The position numbers were made by a program, and so were the translations under genes. A stretch of 64,000 nucleotides of DNA. Source: AV80 sp035536995. GTDB lineage: Bacteria; Verrucomicrobiota; Verrucomicrobiia; Chthoniobacterales; UBA10450. The stretch is from contig DATLNB010000016.1 of NCBI GenBank assembly GCA_035536995.1, positions 1-64,000 of the forward strand, given 5' to 3'. This document shows, piece by piece, positions 51,046 through 59,962 of the stretch. How positions within the stretch are numbered: position 1 is the first letter of the stretch; each line of letters opens with the position of its first letter. Below the pieces are notes generated by a model. It was given only the letters and a program-made list of their open reading frames with translations, made no database searches and was not told where the DNA came from.

Positions 51046-52170
51046 ATGACTCCCTTCCTGAGAAAGCTGCTCGGCATGAATTGGCTGTTGCTCGTGACGA
51101 TGCTCGCGCTGGCGATCTTCGGCGTCGTTGCGATCTACAGCGCGACCTACATGCGGGAGGACTCCATCGCCGGCGAGTTCTGGCGGAAACAAGCCAACTG
51201 GGTCGCGGTGGGCTTCCTCGCCTTCGTCGTGACGAGCCTTATCGATTACCGGTGGATTCGGTGGGGTGCGCTCCCCATGTATCTGGCGGGCATCGTTTTT
51301 CTGGTCCTGACGAAGTTCTTTGGGACTAAAGTTTACGGCTCGCGGAGCTGGCTTCACCTCGGCCCGCTAAATTTCCAACCGGCGCAGTTGGCGGTTATCG
51401 CCGGGATCATGGTCCTTGCGCTGTTTTTGAGTCATTCACAGTTTCGGGACATGCACCCAATGCTGCGACTCTTGCTCTGCGGCGTGATCGTGGGCGCACC
51501 GTGCCTGCTGATCCTGATGCAACCCGACCTTGGCATGACCATCATCTGGGGCCCGGTCCTCCTCGCGTTGCTTTTCGTCGGCGGCTTACCCCTGCGTTAT
51601 CTCATCTGCATCATCCTGCTGGTCGTCGGAGTTATTCCGCTTGCGATCAATCTCGCTTTGAAGCCGTATCAAATGGAGCGGATCACGGCGTTCATCAATC
51701 CCGAGATCGATAAACAAGGAGCAGCCTGGGCGATCAACCAGTCGCTCATTGCGATCGGCTCCGGGGGCTGGTCCGGCAAAGGATTCAAAGCGCCGAATAC
51801 CCAGATCGAGATGGGGTTTCTGCCTTCGACCGCCGTGCACAACGACTACATCTTTTCCGCCATCGGCGAGCAATGGGGCTTCGTCGGCGGCATGTTCCTG
51901 ATCGGGGCCTTTGCCTTGCTTCTGTTGACGTGTCTGTTTGTGGCTTTCTTCGCAGGCGATCAATTTGGGTTACTCCTCGTGATAGGAATCACGTCGCTCA
52001 TCTTCACGCATATTTTCCAAAACGTCGGAATGACCATCTCGCTGCTTCCGATCACTGGCGTGCCGCTGCCGCTGATCAGTTATTCAGGCTCATTTGCGTT
52101 GATCATCATGTTCGGGTTGGGGATCGTGAACAGCGTTTGGATTCACCGAAGAGAGATTGTGGAGCGCTAG
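51046..52170 (+). CDS. rodA: Rod shape-determining protein RodA (SEDS peptidoglycan glycosyltransferase)
   Basis: 374 residues from the ATG at 51046; the open frame begins at 51001 with an unlikely leader. Ten hydrophobic helices carry SEDS motifs: MNWLLLVTMLALAIFGVVAI at the start, then YGSRSWLHLGPLNFQPAQLA, LLILMQPDLGMTIIWGPVL and IAIGSGGWSGKGFKAPNT. FLPSTAVHNDYIFSAIGEQW and LPITGVPLPLISYSGSFALI complete the set. RodA polymerises lipid II during elongation with PBP2. The PBP2 gene is not adjacent in this window. RodA is preferred over FtsW because of the loop FLPSTAVHNDYIFS and overall length. Confidence 0.93.
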   Translation: MTPFLRKLLGMNWLLLVTMLALAIFGVVAIYSATYMREDSIAGEFWRKQANWVAVGFLAFVVTSLIDYRWIRWGALPMYLAGIVFLVLTKFFGTKVYGSRSWLHLGPLNFQPAQLAVIAGIMVLALFLSHSQFRDMHPMLRLLLCGVIVGAPCLLILMQPDLGMTIIWGPVLLALLFVGGLPLRYLICIILLVVGVIPLAINLALKPYQMERITAFINPEIDKQGAAWAINQSLIAIGSGGWSGKGFKAPNTQIEMGFLPSTAVHNDYIFSAIGEQWGFVGGMFLIGAFALLLLTCLFVAFFAGDQFGLLLVIGITSLIFTHIFQNVGMTISLLPITGVPLPLISYSGSFALIIMFGLGIVNSVWIHRREIVER

Positions 52171-52226
52171 GACGGCTGGCTGCGGTTTACATTCCCCGCC
52201 GCGCCTCGTAACATTCGCGGCGCGAG

Positions 52227-52958
52227 ATGGAGACGGATTACAAAGTCAGGCTCGAAGTCTTCGAAGGGCCGCTCGACCTCCTCCTTTACCTTATCAAGCG
52301 GGATGAGATCGATATCTACGACATCTCGCTCGAGCGAATCACAAAGCAGTATCTGGAATATCTCCAAGCCTTCAAAGAGCTGAATATCGACGTCGCCGGC
52401 GAGTTCATCGTCATGGCCGCCAACCTGATTTACCTGAAAAGCCGGAGCCTGTTGCCGGTCGATCAGCAGCCTCCGGACGAAGAGGCCGAGGAAGATGACC
52501 CCCGGTGGGACCTCATTCGCCAGCTAATCGAATACAAAAAGTTCAAAGAAGCCGCCGAGCATCTCCAGACGCGGGCGCTCGAACAGGAGCGAATATTCGC
52601 CCGTGCCGGACTGGCCGTCGCTGATTTCGCGAGCGCGCCATTGCCGCTCGGTGAGGTCGGCATCTTCCAGCTGATTAACGCCCTCCAGACTGTAATCAAG
52701 CGCGTCGAGGCCCGTGAAGACCTGCGTGAGGTTTTCGGCGAGCACTACACGGTGTCGGACAAGATCGAATCCATTCTCCGGCAGATCGCGGGGGGCACCG
52801 CGCTGAAGTTCTCCGAGTTGTTTGCGCGTATGGCTTCGCGAGTCGAGATCGTGGTGACGTTCCTGGCGCTGCTCGAGCTGATCCGGTTGAAACAGGTCCG
52901 GGCGACCCAGGTGAGCCCGTTCGAGGAAATCGAGATCGCGCCGGCGACTCTGAATTAA
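52227..52958 (+). CDS. scpA: Segregation and condensation protein A
   Basis: 243 residues, the kleisin of the SMC-ScpAB condensin. N-terminal YKVRLEVFEGPLDLLLYLIK, then IDIYDISLERITKQYLEYL, LNIDVAGEFIVMAANLIYLK and SRSLLP, which bind the SMC neck. A winged-helix C-terminus has VVTFLALLELIRLKQVRATQ. Full length for the family. It lies between rodA and an epimerase; scpB is not in the immediate neighbourhood. Confidence 0.95.
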   Translation: METDYKVRLEVFEGPLDLLLYLIKRDEIDIYDISLERITKQYLEYLQAFKELNIDVAGEFIVMAANLIYLKSRSLLPVDQQPPDEEAEEDDPRWDLIRQLIEYKKFKEAAEHLQTRALEQERIFARAGLAVADFASAPLPLGEVGIFQLINALQTVIKRVEAREDLREVFGEHYTVSDKIESILRQIAGGTALKFSELFARMASRVEIVVTFLALLELIRLKQVRATQVSPFEEIEIAPATLN

Positions 52959-52973
52959 ACTACGAACGGTTCG

Positions 52974-53828
52974 ATGGCGCGCATCTTGATCGCCGGTTGC
53001 GGTTATGTCGGCGCCGCGGCTGGGGCTCGTTTTCACGGGGAGGGCTGGGAGGTGGAAGGTTGGACCGGAACGTTGGAGACAGCGGCAAAGCTCTCTCTCC
53101 AGCCATTCGCGGTGCGCGCCGTGGACATAAGCAACAGTGGCGCGGTTTCCACCTCCGCGGGTAAGTTCGATGTTGTCATCCATTGCGTCAGCTCGCGCGG
53201 CGGGACTGAAGAGGAGTATCGCGCTCTCTACCTGGAAGGCGCAAAGAACCTGCTGCGGCGTTTCCCCGAGGCGACCGTGATCTTCACTGGCAGCACAAGC
53301 GTGTACGCGCAAACCAATGGCGAGATTGTGGACGAGACGAGCCCGGCCAAACCCCTGCACGAAAAAGGGAAGATCCTGCGCGCAACAGAAGAGACGGTCC
53401 TCGCCGCGCGCGGAATTGTGGCCCGGCTCGGTGGTATTCATGGTCCGGGGCGCTCACATTTTCTGTCTCGGTTTCTCGAGGGCGGCTCGATCGGGGGGGG
53501 CAACGACAACCGTTTCATCAACCAGATCCACCGCGACGATATCGTCGAAGCGATGGTTATCCTGGCCAATCGGGAAGCGGAATGCCCAGGCGAAATTTAC
53601 AACGTTGTTGCTGATGAGCCTGTCACGGCGCGCGAGGCTTATGAATGGTTGTGCAAGCGGCTGGAAAAGCGCGGGGCAAAGGTTGCCGAGGGTGGGAAAC
53701 AATCGAGGCGCGGCGAGACTAATAAGCGAGTGAGCAATCGCAAACTGAAGGAACTCGGCTGGCGCCCGCTCTACCCGACTTTCGAGTCGGCCATGACGAA
53801 AAGTATTTTGCCCAGCTTTGGTTTTTAA
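52974..53828 (+). CDS. NAD-dependent epimerase/dehydratase-like protein (extended SDR)
   Basis: 284 residues. The N-terminal Rossmann motif is RILIAGCGYVGAAAGARFHG (GxxGxxG), followed by DVVIHCVSSRGGTEEEYR, ATVIFTGSTSVYAQTNGEIV, IVARLGGIHGPGRSHFLSRF and NRFINQIHRDDIVEAMVIL. The C-terminal part has EIYNVVADEPVTAREAYEWL. The usual YxxxK is displaced (the Tyr is in SVYAQ without Lys four residues later), so a classic dehydrogenase activity is not assured. This is the YeeZ-like group of SDR proteins of unknown substrate. It starts 16 bases after scpA. Confidence 0.85.
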   Translation: MARILIAGCGYVGAAAGARFHGEGWEVEGWTGTLETAAKLSLQPFAVRAVDISNSGAVSTSAGKFDVVIHCVSSRGGTEEEYRALYLEGAKNLLRRFPEATVIFTGSTSVYAQTNGEIVDETSPAKPLHEKGKILRATEETVLAARGIVARLGGIHGPGRSHFLSRFLEGGSIGGGNDNRFINQIHRDDIVEAMVILANREAECPGEIYNVVADEPVTAREAYEWLCKRLEKRGAKVAEGGKQSRRGETNKRVSNRKLKELGWRPLYPTFESAMTKSILPSFGF

Positions 53829-53878
53829 GCCGGTGGTGGCCAGGACGATGCCGGTATGGAAGCTGCTAAAAAATTCCC

Positions 53879-54145
53879 ATGCGGTATATCAAACTCAGCG
53901 GCCGCGAAGCGACGGTTGTGCGCGCGATTGGATTTGCCGAGCCGATGATGGGCGCTGAGCTCCAAGACACTGTTCACATGGACGTCGAGGATGTGACCGA
54001 CACCCTCAATAGCTTAATGTCGGCCGGATTTGTAGAGTCGGTCCCTTACTACGAAGAAGTTCAAATGGCGGAGATGCCGGTCACAGCTTTCGAGCTGAAC
54101 CCCGCTTACGTTCACGAGCTCCGGCAGGCGCTCTACCGGCGGTAA
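53879..54145 (+). CDS. Small winged-helix-like protein, hypothetical
   Basis: 88 residues, MRYIKLSGREATVVRAIGFA, then GAELQDTVHMDVEDVTDTLN, SLMSAGFVESVPYYEEV and ELNPAYVHELRQALYRR. The helix-turn-helix spacing and the closing strand pair (GFVESVPYYEEV) resemble a winged helix of the kind used by MarR/ArsR-like proteins, but no family is recognised. It reads codon-like throughout and ends two bases from the convergent ABC ATPase gene. Function unknown. Confidence 0.65.
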   Translation: MRYIKLSGREATVVRAIGFAEPMMGAELQDTVHMDVEDVTDTLNSLMSAGFVESVPYYEEVQMAEMPVTAFELNPAYVHELRQALYRR

Positions 54146-54147
54146 TT

Positions 54148-55185
54148 TCACTGCTCACCGACATTGCGGGATGCAATGGACGCCGTGGCCGCCGATGCCG
54201 CGCTAGTTCCATGACCGCGCTGACCGAATAATTGCCGGATCACTTCTTCTACGGGTAACTCCTGCACGTTGATATCGACCACTGCGCATTCGGCCAGAAC
54301 TTGACGGCAGGTTTCAGTGACCCTGGCCCGCGGCACTTTCAGCTGAACCGAAACCGCCGTCTTTTGAATGACTTCGCCGAGGGAAGCGAAGTCGTGTTCG
54401 ACGGGGGCCTGAAAGGTGAGGCTAATAATTTTATAACCGGAAAACCGGTCGATGATCGAGTCGAGCGGGCCATCGAAGAAGATATTGCCGTGATCGATAA
54501 TAATAACCCGGTCGCACAGCTCTTCGATGTCCTGCATGTAATGGCTGGTCAGCATGGTCACGATCCGGTGCTCGGAGTTGTAGAGCCGCAGAAATTCGCG
54601 GACCCGCTTCTGACTGACGACATCGAGTCCGATGGTGGGCTCATCGAGGAAAAGGACTCGCGGCTCGTGAATCAGCGCGGAGATCAGCTCCATTTTCATG
54701 CGTTCGCCTAGTGACAGCTCGCGCACCATCACATTCATCTTGTCCTGAACATCGAGAAGCTCGGCCAGCCCCTGAACGACTTTTTTAAAGCGGCCGCGCT
54801 CGATGCCGTAGATCGCGCGGTTCAGCTCGAGGGATTCCTGGGCGGGCAAGTCCCACCAGAGCGCGTTTTTCTGTCCCATGACCAGGCTGAATTGGCGCTT
54901 CATCTCGTTGCTTCTCTCCCAAGGGACGAAGCCGAGCACCTCCGCTTCGCCCGAGGTCGGGTTAAGCAACCCTGACAACATCTTGAGCACCGTCGTCTTG
55001 CCCGCTCCGTTCGGGCCCAGAAAGCCAACGAGCTCTCCCTCTTCTATGTTGAAAGAAACGCCGTCGGCCGCGCGAATGTCGTCGTACTTCCGACGGAGCA
55101 GCCCCTTTATCGACCCGCGAAGGCCGCCCTCCTTCCGATACGTGCGATAAATCTTGGTCAGGCCCCGCGCCTCGATCGCGCTCAT
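54148..55185 (-). CDS. ABC transporter ATP-binding protein (ABC-2 type)
   Basis: 345 residues. Walker A is GFLGPNGAGKTTVLKMLSGL (near 54-73), Q-loop SLVMGQKNALWWDLP, signature ELSLGERMKMELISALIH, Walker B RVLFLDEPTIGLD, and the switch His lies in VTMLTSHYMQDIEEL. A C-terminal domain (beyond 230) has DRFSGYKIISLTFQ. It resembles ATPases of ABC-2 exporters (DrrA/CcmA-like, EcsA-type) and would drive export with permeases, but no permease gene follows: the next gene is convergent. It overlaps the upstream gene by four bases (ATGA), so it is co-expressed with the MFS/spermidine-synthase-like protein. Substrate unknown. Confidence 0.88.
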   Translation of the reverse strand: MSAIEARGLTKIYRTYRKEGGLRGSIKGLLRRKYDDIRAADGVSFNIEEGELVGFLGPNGAGKTTVLKMLSGLLNPTSGEAEVLGFVPWERSNEMKRQFSLVMGQKNALWWDLPAQESLELNRAIYGIERGRFKKVVQGLAELLDVQDKMNVMVRELSLGERMKMELISALIHEPRVLFLDEPTIGLDVVSQKRVREFLRLYNSEHRIVTMLTSHYMQDIEELCDRVIIIDHGNIFFDGPLDSIIDRFSGYKIISLTFQAPVEHDFASLGEVIQKTAVSVQLKVPRARVTETCRQVLAECAVVDINVQELPVEEVIRQLFGQRGHGTSAASAATASIASRNVGEQ

Positions 55186-57524
55186 GGTTGAAGCGGAATC
55201 ATGTATTCGTCTTTTGGGAAGACGTCGGAATTCAGGTCGGGCTTGACCATTCCCACGGTTTCCGGCGAATAGCGCTGGAATTTTCCGGTGACGAGGTTTT
55301 CGATGAGAGGCTGGATGTCGGACCGGAGACGTGCGTAATGCATGCTCGTGAAAGGATCCTCGAGCCGGCGGAGGATTTCCTCGGGCTCCGTCACAATACG
55401 CTGCTGGCCGCCGATCGCGACGCCGTCGACCACGATCGTGTGTGGAAAGGCGGCCAGAAAAGAGGCCAGCACGCGATTCGTCGGAGCCCAGGAAACGGCG
55501 ATCCCACCCGGCTTCAGCCTGGCCTTGAGCATATGAAAGTATTCGGACGAATAAAGATTGCCCGAGTATGCGCTATTTGGACGCAGGGCATCAGCTTCGA
55601 TTACGTCGTACCGCTGGCTGGTGTGGAGAAGGTGGGCTCTGCCATCGGTGAAGAGCCAGCGCACCCGGTTATCGCCGAGCAGATGATGCAGGGCCGAATA
55701 CGTGGAGCGCGCAGCGAGTTGCTTTAGGTTCTGAAACGCAGGCTCTACGATTTCGATGCAAGTCAGCTGCCGTGTATGCGGGCTGGCTGCCAGGGCGTAA
55801 ACCGTATCGCCCGACCCGAGACCGATGACAGCGACATCCTCTGGCCGGTCATGCAGGAGAACCCCGAACATCCCGATTTGAGTGTGAACTCCGCCATAGG
55901 GAAGCCAGCTTTGCCCGATTCCGTTGCTAAACACCCAGACGAAGGATTCATCTTTTCCCAGTCGCTCGATTGGGCCCTTTAAGACCGCTAAACCCGATGC
56001 TCCCTCGCGCACGATGATCCCCTCCGGGTTGGTCCCATGCAGTTTGGCCCAAAGCGTTTCAGGCAGGGGAAATTTCCACGCGATCAGGCCCACCAAAACA
56101 AAAGCAACCACCAGGGCGATGCTTCGAATCAGACGGCCGAGGCGCATCTGGCTGATGGCAAGGAAAAGGAAAATTCCGCCCAGAACGACGAGGAATTTCA
56201 AAGTGCCGGAACTGCCCACCCACTGGAGCAACGCCCAGCCCACCACCAGCGCCCCGAGCATGGAGCCTCCGATATTCATGGTCTGCAGCCAACCAACCCG
56301 CCGGCCGAGCAGGGCAGGATTATTTTGCACCAATTTTTGCAACACCGGGAAGCTTAGCCCCATCAGGATGGTGGACGGAACGATCAGCGCGGCCGGGATA
56401 CCGAGATAAATAAGCAGGATCAAACGTGCGTTGTCCCAATGCTCCGGCGGAAGCGTCGCCCCCAAAAACCACCCGGTCAGAGCGGTGAGGATGTCAGCAG
56501 CGTTGACCGGCTCGTAACTGCCGAGGTATCCCCAGAGTGATTGAAGAAATGGCTGGCTATCAACGTTGCTGATCAACGCCATGAAGGCGAGCGCGGTGTA
56601 AAGGGGAACCACGCTTTGAAGCACGAGAAACACCGCCGCCGGCTGCCGAACCCGTCGGGCCAGCGGGACGCCGGCGATTACCCCCACGCCAAGCCCTGCC
56701 AGAAACACCGCGAGTAAGGTTGGGAAAGTGAACGACGTTGATTTTTGCAGAATTCCCAGGAGTCGGAACCAGACGATCTCCAGCGAGAGCGCGATGAAGC
56801 CGGAAAGGGCATAGAGAAACATCCAGGTGCGGACTGAAAATCTCGCGCCAGGTCCGGGAGCAGTCGCATCCGACTCAGCCGCTGATACCTCTGTCCTGTT
56901 CTTTGACCAGCGCCACACCAGGACAGCGCTGAGAGCGCACGCTGCGTTTAACGCCGCGCCTATCTGCAGGATCTCCGGAAACGTGTAATGGCGCATCAGG
57001 ACCCACGGCGTCACCAGCGCGCCGATTGCGGCGCCCAGGGTATTAACGCCGTAAAGATAGCCGACCACGGACGAGGCCGCTTCGATCCTGAAGGTAAGCG
57101 TCTTCGCCAGCAGCGGCAGGGTCAGGCCCATGCAGAATGTGGGAAGCAACAGGCTGATGAAGAGAACGGCAGGTAAAAGCAACGGTGAATGGCCGAGCGC
57201 GTGCCATTTCAGATAGAGGAGATCGTAGTAGAGCCACTTACTTCCGAGGGCAAAGACAGCGATACCCCCTTCCGCCAGAGCAAAGGCCAGGAGGCGGCGG
57301 CTGCTGGACAATCGATCGGCCAGTTGTCCGCCAACGAGACTCCCGCATCCCAGCCCGCCCATGAAGGCGGCGACAGTGATTGTGACCGAGTACACGTCTA
57401 CCCCGGAAAAGAAACCGAGCAGACGCTGCCAGATCGTCTGGTAAAGCAGGGCGGAAAACCCCGACGCGAAAAACAACAGCAGGACGAAAGCGAGAATCCC
57501 GGAGCGCTGCGAACGAGACGCCAT
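55182..57524 (-). CDS. Polytopic membrane protein fused to a spermidine-synthase-like domain
   Basis: 780 residues. The N-terminal 510 residues contain about 13-14 hydrophobic helices in an MFS-like arrangement, starting GILAFVLLLFFASGFSALLY, QTIWQRLLGFFSG and VTVAAFMGGLGCGSLVGGQL, typical of spermidine synthase-like membrane proteins (PF01564 with an N-terminal transporter part). The C-terminal part is an aminopropyl/methyltransferase fold: DVAVIGLGSGDTVYALAASP, CIEIVEPAF and YDVIEADALRPNSAYSGNLY, ARLKPGGIAVSW. The catalytic Asp region of true spermidine synthase (D-x-x-D-P) is not seen, so polyamine synthesis is doubtful. Located 13 bases after dxs and before the ABC ATPase gene. Confidence 0.85.
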   Translation of the reverse strand: MASRSQRSGILAFVLLLFFASGFSALLYQTIWQRLLGFFSGVDVYSVTITVAAFMGGLGCGSLVGGQLADRLSSSRRLLAFALAEGGIAVFALGSKWLYYDLLYLKWHALGHSPLLLPAVLFISLLLPTFCMGLTLPLLAKTLTFRIEAASSVVGYLYGVNTLGAAIGALVTPWVLMRHYTFPEILQIGAALNAACALSAVLVWRWSKNRTEVSAAESDATAPGPGARFSVRTWMFLYALSGFIALSLEIVWFRLLGILQKSTSFTFPTLLAVFLAGLGVGVIAGVPLARRVRQPAAVFLVLQSVVPLYTALAFMALISNVDSQPFLQSLWGYLGSYEPVNAADILTALTGWFLGATLPPEHWDNARLILLIYLGIPAALIVPSTILMGLSFPVLQKLVQNNPALLGRRVGWLQTMNIGGSMLGALVVGWALLQWVGSSGTLKFLVVLGGIFLFLAISQMRLGRLIRSIALVVAFVLVGLIAWKFPLPETLWAKLHGTNPEGIIVREGASGLAVLKGPIERLGKDESFVWVFSNGIGQSWLPYGGVHTQIGMFGVLLHDRPEDVAVIGLGSGDTVYALAASPHTRQLTCIEIVEPAFQNLKQLAARSTYSALHHLLGDNRVRWLFTDGRAHLLHTSQRYDVIEADALRPNSAYSGNLYSSEYFHMLKARLKPGGIAVSWAPTNRVLASFLAAFPHTIVVDGVAIGGQQRIVTEPEEILRRLEDPFTSMHYARLRSDIQPLIENLVTGKFQRYSPETVGMVKPDLNSDVFPKDEYMIPLQP

Positions 57525-57537
57525 GCCCGGGTCGCGG

Positions 57538-59466
57538 TCAGGCGGCGCTCGGCTGGACTGTTGCGCCCTTTTTCTTCAAGAGCGGCAGCACCTTTTCAAC
57601 GAGAGCGTCAGCTGTAAGTCCGTGCTTCTTGCGCAGGATTGGGATGGTCCCGTGTTCGATGAATTGATCCGGCCAGCCGATTCGAACGACCGGCGTATTG
57701 ATCATCTGTGAATGCAGATGCTCCATGACGGCGCACCCGAAGCCATTGTGCAAAACGTGGTCTTCGATTGTGCACACGACCTCGACGCTACGCGCGAAAA
57801 ATTCGAGCGTGCCACTGTCGATTGGCTTGATCCATCGCGGATTGACCAGCGCCACCGAGATTCCCTGTTCCTCCAGCTTCTTTGCGGCTTCCTCGCCGAC
57901 TTCGAACATGTTGCCGAGGCCAAAGATGGCCACGTCGCGCCCGTGCTTCACAACTTCGGCTTTTCCGATCTCGAGAAGTTTTGGTGAAGATTTGGGAACG
58001 GCGCCGGTCCCCGCTCCACGCGGGTAACGGATGGCGATCGGGCCGGAATCGTGATTAGCCATCGTCCAAAGCATGTCGATGAATTCATCTTCATCCTTCG
58101 GTTGCATGTGGACGATGTTGGGGACGTGCCGGAGGTAACCGATATCGAATAAGCCGTGGTGGGTTGGCCCATCGTCCCCGCTTAAGCCGGCCCGGTCCAT
58201 ACAGAGCGCAACGTTCAGGTTTTGGAGCGCGATGTCGTGAATGATCATGTCATACGCGCGCTGCATGAACGTGGAATAAATAGTCAAAAACGGTTTCAGG
58301 CCCTGGGTGGCGAGACCGCAGGCGAAAAGCGCTGCGTGTTCTTCCGCAATGCCCACGTCGAAGTAGCGCGTGGGATGTTGCGCCTGGAAGAACCCGAGGC
58401 CGGTCCCGCTCGGCATGGCAGCGGTGATCGCGACAATCTTCTGGTTCGAGTCGGCAAACTTGGCGAGCGTTTTGCCCATGAGCTCAGAGTAGGTGGGCGT
58501 GGGAGCGGGCGCGGTCTCGCCACTCTCGATTTTGTACTTCCCGAGGCCGTGAAACTTGTCCGGCTTCGCTATGGCTGGCTCGTAACCCTTTCCTTTTTTG
58601 GTCAGGATATGGAGCAACACAGGCTCATCCTGGGTTTTGAGAAATTCGAAGGTTCGAATCAGAAGCGGAATGTCATGGCCATCGATCGGGCCGTAGTAGC
58701 GGAGCCCTAGCTCCTCGAAAATTACGCTCGGCACGAGCAGGTTTTTGACGCCCTCCTCGACGCGGTGAGCGAACTCGACGGCGCTTTTGCCGGCAATCGC
58801 TTCGATGAACCGCCGCGCTTTGTCATGCAGTCCGGCGTAGGTGGGATTCGCGACAATATTGTTTAGGTAGCTGGCGATCGCCCCGACGTTCTTGGCGATG
58901 GACCATTCATTATCGTTGAGGACGACAATGAAGCGGCGGGTCTGGGATTTCGCGTTGTTGAGTGCCTCGTAACTGATCCCGCAGGTCAAGGCTGCGTCCC
59001 CCGCCACCACGACGACGTTCTCGTTTCCGCCGCGGAGGTCGCGTCCAACCGCCATCCCAAGGCCGGCCGAGATGGCCGTGCCGGCATGCCCGGCCCCATA
59101 ACAATCGTGCTCGCTCTCTGACCGGAGAAGGAACCCGTTTAGCCCCTGGTATTGCCGCATCGTTCCGATTCGATCGAGGCGGCCGGTAAACATTTTATGG
59201 ACGTAACCCTGATGGCTGACATCAAAGATAAAGCGGTCCCTCGGAGTTTCGAAGACTCTGTGAAGCGCAATGGTGAGCTCGACGACACCGAGGTTCGGGC
59301 CGAGGTGTCCCCCGGTCTGCGAAAGAACGTTGATCAGTTCCTCGCGGACTTCGTGTGCCAGTTGCGGCAGGTCTGTTTCCCCCAGCTTTTTGATGTCGGC
59401 CGGCGAACGTATTCCGTCCAGCAGCCGCGCCGCCGTGGCTGGCTCAGAAGAGTCTGATTTCGTCAT
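57538..59466 (-). CDS. dxs: 1-deoxy-D-xylulose-5-phosphate synthase
   Basis: 642 residues, TPP-dependent first enzyme of the MEP isoprenoid pathway (pyruvate + glyceraldehyde 3-phosphate). Motifs: LPQLAHEVREELINVLSQTG, GGHLGPNLGVVELTIALHRVF, DVSHQGYVHKMFTGR (catalytic His residues), HAGTAISAGLGMAVGRDL, GDAALTCGISYEALNNAK with NDNEWSI (TPP/Mg site), FFQAQHPTRYFDVGIAEEHA, DRAGLSGDDGPTHHGLFDI and YPRGAGTG. Full length. Its first 23 bases overlap the end of xseB, an order (xseB, dxs) common in bacteria and reflecting isoprenoid operon history. Confidence 0.96.
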   Translation of the reverse strand: MTKSDSSEPATAARLLDGIRSPADIKKLGETDLPQLAHEVREELINVLSQTGGHLGPNLGVVELTIALHRVFETPRDRFIFDVSHQGYVHKMFTGRLDRIGTMRQYQGLNGFLLRSESEHDCYGAGHAGTAISAGLGMAVGRDLRGGNENVVVVAGDAALTCGISYEALNNAKSQTRRFIVVLNDNEWSIAKNVGAIASYLNNIVANPTYAGLHDKARRFIEAIAGKSAVEFAHRVEEGVKNLLVPSVIFEELGLRYYGPIDGHDIPLLIRTFEFLKTQDEPVLLHILTKKGKGYEPAIAKPDKFHGLGKYKIESGETAPAPTPTYSELMGKTLAKFADSNQKIVAITAAMPSGTGLGFFQAQHPTRYFDVGIAEEHAALFACGLATQGLKPFLTIYSTFMQRAYDMIIHDIALQNLNVALCMDRAGLSGDDGPTHHGLFDIGYLRHVPNIVHMQPKDEDEFIDMLWTMANHDSGPIAIRYPRGAGTGAVPKSSPKLLEIGKAEVVKHGRDVAIFGLGNMFEVGEEAAKKLEEQGISVALVNPRWIKPIDSGTLEFFARSVEVVCTIEDHVLHNGFGCAVMEHLHSQMINTPVVRIGWPDQFIEHGTIPILRKKHGLTADALVEKVLPLLKKKGATVQPSAA

Positions 59467-59761
59467 CCTTGTTTGTTCCTGTTTCTTCGCGTGCTGAAAG
59501 CGGCTCGGGCTCGGCAGCGGCCTCGAAGTCCTTCACCACCGGTTTCCCGGTGTTGTTTCGGGTAATAATTTCGATCCGTTGCTCCGCGCTGGCCAGCCGT
59601 TCCTGGCAGACCTTCACCAGCTTCATTCCTTCTTCGTAGCGAACGATCAATTCTTCCAGCATCATTTTGCCCGACTCCATCTGTTCGACGATTTCTTCGA
59701 GCCGATCCATGGCTCCTTCAAAATTCGAGGGAGCCTCGGCCTTCTTTGGGGCGGAAGACAT
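59444..59761 (-). CDS. xseB: Exodeoxyribonuclease VII small subunit
   Basis: 105 residues from the ATG at 59761; the open frame reaches 59971, but that part is not related. The core NFEGAMDRLEEIVEQMESGK, MMLEELIVRYEEGMKLVKVC and QERLASAEQRIEII is the classic XseB helical hairpin that binds XseA. A charged C-terminal tail continues to DEIRLF. The gene overlaps dxs by 23 bases. xseA is not within the window. The stretch 59762-59962 between it and the divergent DUF1800 gene has no convincing promoter by eye. Confidence 0.93.
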   Translation of the reverse strand: MSSAPKKAEAPSNFEGAMDRLEEIVEQMESGKMMLEELIVRYEEGMKLVKVCQERLASAEQRIEIITRNNTGKPVVKDFEAAAEPEPLSAREETGTNKDDEIRLF

Positions 59762-59962
59762 GTTCGGGCAATTAAGCATCAGGCGGGGCGGATAAAAAGC
59801 GCGACTTCTGGTGGCCCGGTGTGTTTCATAGGCGGGGATTGTGGCCGGGCTGTCGCAAACGCAGCCTATGGAATGGTTTATTTCCTGCTCACTTCGCGCG
59901 CACAAATCACCCGCCGCCTCAGCCCCACTGAGTTTCTCCTGCGGCCACGAATCCCGAGACAT

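Noticed and set aside
52524..53441. 305-codon minus-strand frame over scpA and the epimerase gene
   Set aside because: Both plus-strand genes have clear family motifs; the minus frame has none.
59579..59962. Extension of the DUF1800 reading frame upstream of 59963
   Set aside because: It lies antisense to xseB, and the signal peptide begins at 59963.
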